Assembly: GCA_008080915.1 (NCBI GenBank)
Contig: VMDI01000025.1
Location: forward strand, 1 to 37,313
Direction: 5' to 3'
DNA: 37,313 nt
Source of the DNA: Gammaproteobacteria bacterium
Lineage (GTDB): Bacteria; Pseudomonadota; Gammaproteobacteria; PS1; Pseudothioglobaceae
Notes under the pieces: model-generated
What the model was told of the DNA's origin: nothing
Databases searched by the model: none
What the model saw: the letters and a program-made list of their open reading frames with translations, nothing else
Shown: piece by piece, positions 33,261 to 37,313 of the stretch
Position numbering within the stretch: position 1 is the first letter of the stretch
Layout of the letters: each line of letters starts with the position of its first letter
Made by a program: the position numbers and the translations under genes

Positions 33261-33830
33261 TTAGAAATCAGCTATGGCGCCTTTTTCTTGAATTTGAGTG
33301 ATTGTATCTTTTACTTGAACCGCTAATTCATACAAATCATCAGGAAGTGGCTTGCCACCATAAATCATCATGTCCATATTCAGTGAATACAACCAACGCT
33401 TTCCTTGTTTGTCTTCAAGAAGCGCAATACGACAAGGTAGATATGCCGCAAATGCATCAGAATAGTCAACCATCTTCATTGCAGTTCTTGGTGAGCAGTA
33501 TTGGAAAATCTTAAGAAATCTTTGTTTTTCACCAGTTTGTAATTCAACTTGCTCTGAAAGGGGGAGCTTACCAACCTCTCTGATTTGAAGTTCAGTAGCA
33601 ATTGATGACATTGCTTCTTCAACATCTTCATTAGAAACATCATCAGGCACAGGAGTTCTAACAATAGTTGACATGGCCATATCACCAGTATCAACAAGTG
33701 TTTTACCCATATTCCAATATACATCTAGCGCTTTTGTTTGGGTATTTGACCAAAACAAAACTACTACATAAACTGTTACAGCGCCAATTAGAACGAGTAA
33801 CCATTTAATTAAAGAAACTACTTTGCCCAT
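33261..33830 (-). CDS. Membrane-anchored DUF302-like protein
   Basis: N-terminal TM anchor; YCSPRTAMKMVDYSDAFAAYLPCRIALLED...YSLNMDMMIYGG. Confidence 0.65.
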   Translation of the reverse strand: MGKVVSLIKWLLVLIGAVTVYVVVLFWSNTQTKALDVYWNMGKTLVDTGDMAMSTIVRTPVPDDVSNEDVEEAMSSIATELQIREVGKLPLSEQVELQTGEKQRFLKIFQYCSPRTAMKMVDYSDAFAAYLPCRIALLEDKQGKRWLYSLNMDMMIYGGKPLPDDLYELAVQVKDTITQIQEKGAIADF

Positions 33831-33894
33831 CTAATATTCCTCAGGTTTTAAAAAAAGACCACATTTTAACATGGGGATATCAATTGTGTCCAAA

Positions 33895-34287
33895 TTAGAC
33901 TCTTAGACCGTTAAGTACAATATTAGTTAAGCTAACGACACCTACCACCTCTCCATGGTCAATCACTGGACATCTTGAGAGTCCGAAACGAGTTAAAAGA
34001 GTAGAACAGTTCTTGACACTCATTGACGAGGTTACTGAAATTATTGGTTTGTTCATAATTTCATAGACATTCACTCGATCGCAAGATTTATTTTCTGCAA
34101 TAACCTTTGAGGCAATATCCGCAATTAGGACCACCCCATATTCATCTTCTGGATGACCCTTATCAACGATTAACATTTTAGTTCTTTTATGCTGCATGGT
34201 CTCTAGTGCTTGGGTAATGGTTAATTTACTATCAATAATGTCTACTTCTTTCCACATGACATCTGCAACGGTTTTATCCTTAATCAT
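33895..34287 (-). CDS. CBS-domain-pair protein
   Basis: Two CBS-like halves (VADVMWKEVDIIDSKLTITQALETMQHKRTKMLIVD; IMNKPIISVTSSMSVKNCSTLLTRFGLSRCPVIDHGEVVGVVSLTNI). Confidence 0.88.
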   Translation of the reverse strand: MIKDKTVADVMWKEVDIIDSKLTITQALETMQHKRTKMLIVDKGHPEDEYGVVLIADIASKVIAENKSCDRVNVYEIMNKPIISVTSSMSVKNCSTLLTRFGLSRCPVIDHGEVVGVVSLTNIVLNGLRV

Positions 34288-34634
34288 AATTTCTCCTCAA
34301 CAGTATTTTCTAGAGCTTCAATTTGATGTTTTATACCAATAGCATCCTCAACATCGATCTGAAATGCAATCCCCTCCTGATTTTGATCTTCAAAACTTCC
34401 AACCTTAGAAATTTCTTCAAGAATATCTCTAGCGAGATGTTGCTCAACTAGAAGAAGTAAAACATCTTTGGGTGATTCAAGGTTGAGACCAAGAAAACTT
34501 TTATGGTGTTCAAGACCCTCACCTCTTGCTTGCGATATAACCGTAGAACCGGTAGCACCCTTGAGTCTTGAAGCTTCAAGTATGCTTTCAGTTTGATTAC
34601 TATCAACAAATGCAATGATTAATTTGAAATGCAT
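34284..34634 (-). CDS. P-II-like (GlnB-fold) signalling protein
   Basis: Size and pattern (LIIAFVDSNQTESILEASRLKGATGSTVISQARGEG...) resemble the P-II superfamily; start overlaps CBS gene. Confidence 0.7.
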   Translation of the reverse strand: MHFKLIIAFVDSNQTESILEASRLKGATGSTVISQARGEGLEHHKSFLGLNLESPKDVLLLLVEQHLARDILEEISKVGSFEDQNQEGIAFQIDVEDAIGIKHQIEALENTVEEKL

Positions 34635-34643
34635 AGTTTCTCC

Positions 34644-35387
34644 TTACTTACTTATTTTATTGATTATTTTTACAATTTGTATATATCCCATGACAGCAAT
34701 GATCGGAAACAAAGACGCGAAAGCAATGAGACCAAAACCATCAATTAAAATATCTCTCCCATCGATTGAATGAGATAGGCCAATACCAAGAGCTGCTATT
34801 AAGGGAACTGTGACCGTCGATGTAGTAACACCTCCCGAATCAAATGCTAGAGGAATGATCTCTTTTGGTGATAGATAAACCAGAATAATAATAATAAGGT
34901 AGCCTGTTACAAAGAAATATAGAATTGGCAAACCATAAATTATTCTAATCACACCAACTAATAAACCCAAGCCTACCCCAATTGCTACCGCAATTCTTAG
35001 TGGCCAACTTTTAATAAAGCCTCCAGATGACTCCTCTGCTTTAATAGAAACAGCCAGTAATGAAGGTTCTGCTAATGTGGTTGATATGCCTATTAGAATC
35101 GCAAATAAATAAATCCAAAAATAATCTGACCAAGAGAATATATGCGAAGAGATGAATTCTTTACTGGTTAATTCATATGCCATTAACTTACCAATTGGAA
35201 AGAGTGTCTGTTCTAAACCAATGACAAAAAGGGTTAGCCCTATCCACACTGAGACTATACCGATAAAGATTTTTTTATTATCAGGAAAGGATTTTTTTAG
35301 AATGGCAAACTGGAAAAAGTAAATAATTCCAACGACTGGTGCAATGCTTATAAGCATGTCATGAGCAATTTTTATAATTTCACTCAT
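34644..35387 (-). CDS. DUF1538-like integral membrane protein (copy 2)
   Basis: Multiple TM segments; shared signature LAEPSLLAVS and AFDSGGVTTSTVTVPLIAALGIGLSHSIDGRDILIDGFGLIAFAS. Confidence 0.8.
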   Translation of the reverse strand: MSEIIKIAHDMLISIAPVVGIIYFFQFAILKKSFPDNKKIFIGIVSVWIGLTLFVIGLEQTLFPIGKLMAYELTSKEFISSHIFSWSDYFWIYLFAILIGISTTLAEPSLLAVSIKAEESSGGFIKSWPLRIAVAIGVGLGLLVGVIRIIYGLPILYFFVTGYLIIIILVYLSPKEIIPLAFDSGGVTTSTVTVPLIAALGIGLSHSIDGRDILIDGFGLIAFASLFPIIAVMGYIQIVKIINKISK

Positions 35388-36118
35388 AAAAACATTCCAA
35401 AGATAAGAACTCCAATGATTGGCACTACAGAGGCAATTGCTATTAGACCGAACCCATCAACAAGAGGATTCCTTCCCCTAATAGAGCTGGCAAGACCGAC
35501 ACCAATTGCAACAATAAGAGGAACGGTGATTGCAGATGTAGTAACCCCTCCTGAGTCATAGGCGATTCCGATAATATACTCAGGGGCGAGAGGTGTGAGC
35601 AATATAACTAAAAGATAAAGGATAATGATGATTGAATGAGTAGACCAATTCTTAAGAATTTTTAATACACCCAATATGACCGAAATTCCGACGCAAAAGG
35701 CAATAATTGATCTAAACATATTCTGAAAACTCTTCCTTGCCTCATCAGTTGACTCAATGATTTGAGACTCCTGTATGGCTTTAGCAACTTCTCCGGAAAT
35801 AACAATTAAATCGGGTTCTGCGATAGTCACTCCAAATCCTAATGCAAAACCAAAAATTAATAACCAGGATAAGGATGCCCTCTCAACAAAGTTATAAGCT
35901 AGGTTTTCTCCTGCCGGAAAAAAACCAATCTTAAGACCAAACACGAAAAAGGTTAGGCCTAGAATAATCAGTAATAGGCCTTCGAGAATGAGTAAAAGAT
36001 CATCCAAAGGCTTTTGAATAACAAATATCTGAAAAAAACCGACGACTATAATGATGGGTAATAGGTCTTTAATGCTCTCAATAATACTTTGAAAAATTTT
36101 TCTACCAGTTCGGGTCAT
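35384..36118 (-). CDS. DUF1538-like integral membrane protein (copy 1)
   Basis: Multiple TM segments; IAEPDLIVIS and AYDSGGVTTSAITVPLIVAIGVGLASSIRGRNPLVDGFGLIAIAS; 4-nt overlap with next gene. Confidence 0.8.
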   Translation of the reverse strand: MTRTGRKIFQSIIESIKDLLPIIIVVGFFQIFVIQKPLDDLLLILEGLLLIILGLTFFVFGLKIGFFPAGENLAYNFVERASLSWLLIFGFALGFGVTIAEPDLIVISGEVAKAIQESQIIESTDEARKSFQNMFRSIIAFCVGISVILGVLKILKNWSTHSIIIILYLLVILLTPLAPEYIIGIAYDSGGVTTSAITVPLIVAIGVGLASSIRGRNPLVDGFGLIAIASVVPIIGVLIFGMFL

Positions 36119-36174
36119 TGACTGTAAAAATAGGATTCAATTCAAGATAATTTTCTAAATCATCATAACAAATC

Positions 36175-37313
36175 ATGAAGTCTATTGTTCTTATAAATGG
36201 AAAAAAACAATCTCGTCTTTTGGTGATGAATCGAAACACACAATTTGGCGATGGAGTCTTTGAGACAATTCTTTATAAAGATCGTTTTTTGTATTTTTGG
36301 GATGATCACTTTAAAAGATTGGAAAAAGGAAGGAAGTCTTTAGAAATTAGACCAATTAAAGAATCTGTCTTATTAAAAGATATTAAAAAAGCAACCGCTC
36401 AATTAGATAAAGGCAGTTATGCAATAAAAATCATTCTATCAAGAGGAAAGACTGAGAGAGGTTATGGTTACAGTCAGGACATCAAACCTGATAGAGTAAT
36501 CATTATTTCAAAAATTAGTTCAGCAACAAAAGATAAATTTGATCTATCTGTTTGTCAATCAGGATATTTCAGTAATCCTCAATTATCTAAAATTAAGCAT
36601 TGCAATCGATTGCAAGAAGTTCTTGCTAGAAGATCCTTAGAATCTGATGAGTGTTTAATGCTGGATGAAAATGGAGAGGTCATTTCGACATCACAGGGAA
36701 ATATTTTTCTTATCAAAAATAATATTCTATACACTCCAATCATTGAAAAATCAGGTATCGAAGGCACAACCAGGGCTCAGATAATTTCATGTGCTCATGA
36801 GCTAAATATCAAGGTATCTATCAAAAATATAATACCTGATGAGGTGTATAAGTCTGATGAAATTTTCATGACAAACAGTATTGTTGGAATGAAAAAGTTT
36901 AACTCTTTTAAAGATAAATCTTTTACTAATAGCCCAGTGTTTGATCAATTAGAGCTAAAGTATTTGAGTCTTGGAGAAGAAAAAAAAATATTCATAGCCA
37001 AAAGTTTGGTACCCAAGTTTAAGGTTTATGGTTTTTTTGTCGGAATTTTTTTGCTAATTTTTGCATGGTTCTATTATGCAAAAGATTTGAATGTCTACTC
37101 TAATCAAATTTATCGCATAGATAACGGCACCTCTTTGAGTCAATTAATCAAGGATCTAAATCAGAAGTCCATTACTCGATCAAATGTTATGTCTTACCTA
37201 GTATCCACTTTATATCGTAATCAGAGTGTCAAGGCAGGCTATTATGAAGTACTAGAGAGTGATAATATTTTTGATCTATTCTCAAAGTTCTACCAAGGTA
37301 AAGTTGCTACAGT
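36175..37313 (+). CDS. Aminodeoxychorismate lyase (PabC) fused to the N-terminal part of endolytic transglycosylase MltG/YceG; open at window end
   Basis: Manual translation from ATG 36175 has no stop to 37313. PabC part: NTQFGDGVFETIL, KIKHCNRLQEVLARRSL, TSQGNIFLIKNNILYTP. Then TM YGFFVGIFLLIFAWFYYA and MltG-like IYRIDNGTSLSQLIKDLNQKSI...VKAGYYEVLESDNIFDLFSKFYQGKVAT. Confidence 0.88.
   Translation, partial: MKSIVLINGKKQSRLLVMNRNTQFGDGVFETILYKDRFLYFWDDHFKRLEKGRKSLEIRPIKESVLLKDIKKATAQLDKGSYAIKIILSRGKTERGYGYSQDIKPDRVIIISKISSATKDKFDLSVCQSGYFSNPQLSKIKHCNRLQEVLARRSLESDECLMLDENGEVISTSQGNIFLIKNNILYTPIIEKSGIEGTTRAQIISCAHELNIKVSIKNIIPDEVYKSDEIFMTNSIVGMKKFNSFKDKSFTNSPVFDQLELKYLSLGEEKKIFIAKSLVPKFKVYGFFVGIFLLIFAWFYYAKDLNVYSNQIYRIDNGTSLSQLIKDLNQKSITRSNVMSYLVSTLYRNQSVKAGYYEVLESDNIFDLFSKFYQGKVAT

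Noticed and set aside
34644-36118. Two DUF1538-like ORFs as a single gene split by frameshift
   Set aside because: Each contains its own complete motif set and start/stop with a clean ATGA overlap, so they are paralogous genes rather than a broken one.

Overview
An AT-rich, densely packed bacterial chromosomal segment that looks like a streamlined, probably marine, gammaproteobacterium. The lineage is inferred from gene order and composition only. Nt 1-13.7 kb hold the 3' end of tuf followed by complete S10, spc and alpha ribosomal protein operons, including secY, rpmJ and rpoA. rpsU and yqeY directly follow rplQ. Next come an alpha/beta hydrolase, a TauE/SafE permease, mpl and msrB (minus strand), cca, an AddB-like PD-(D/E)XK nuclease and engB (minus strand), two c-type cytochromes, tig-clpP-clpX-hflX-lon, rsmB-dsbC (minus strand), pepA, a DUF302-like protein, and a minus-strand four-gene module (two tandem DUF1538-like membrane proteins, a P-II-like protein, a CBS-pair protein). 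The window ends in an open reading frame that fuses PabC (aminodeoxychorismate lyase) to the N-terminal part of MltG/YceG; this frame is absent from the supplied ORF track. The strongest leads are the DUF1538/P-II/CBS module, the PabC-MltG fusion, and the Lys/Ala-rich 52-aa N-terminal tail on ribosomal protein L30. No tRNA, rRNA, CRISPR array or mobile element was recognised.
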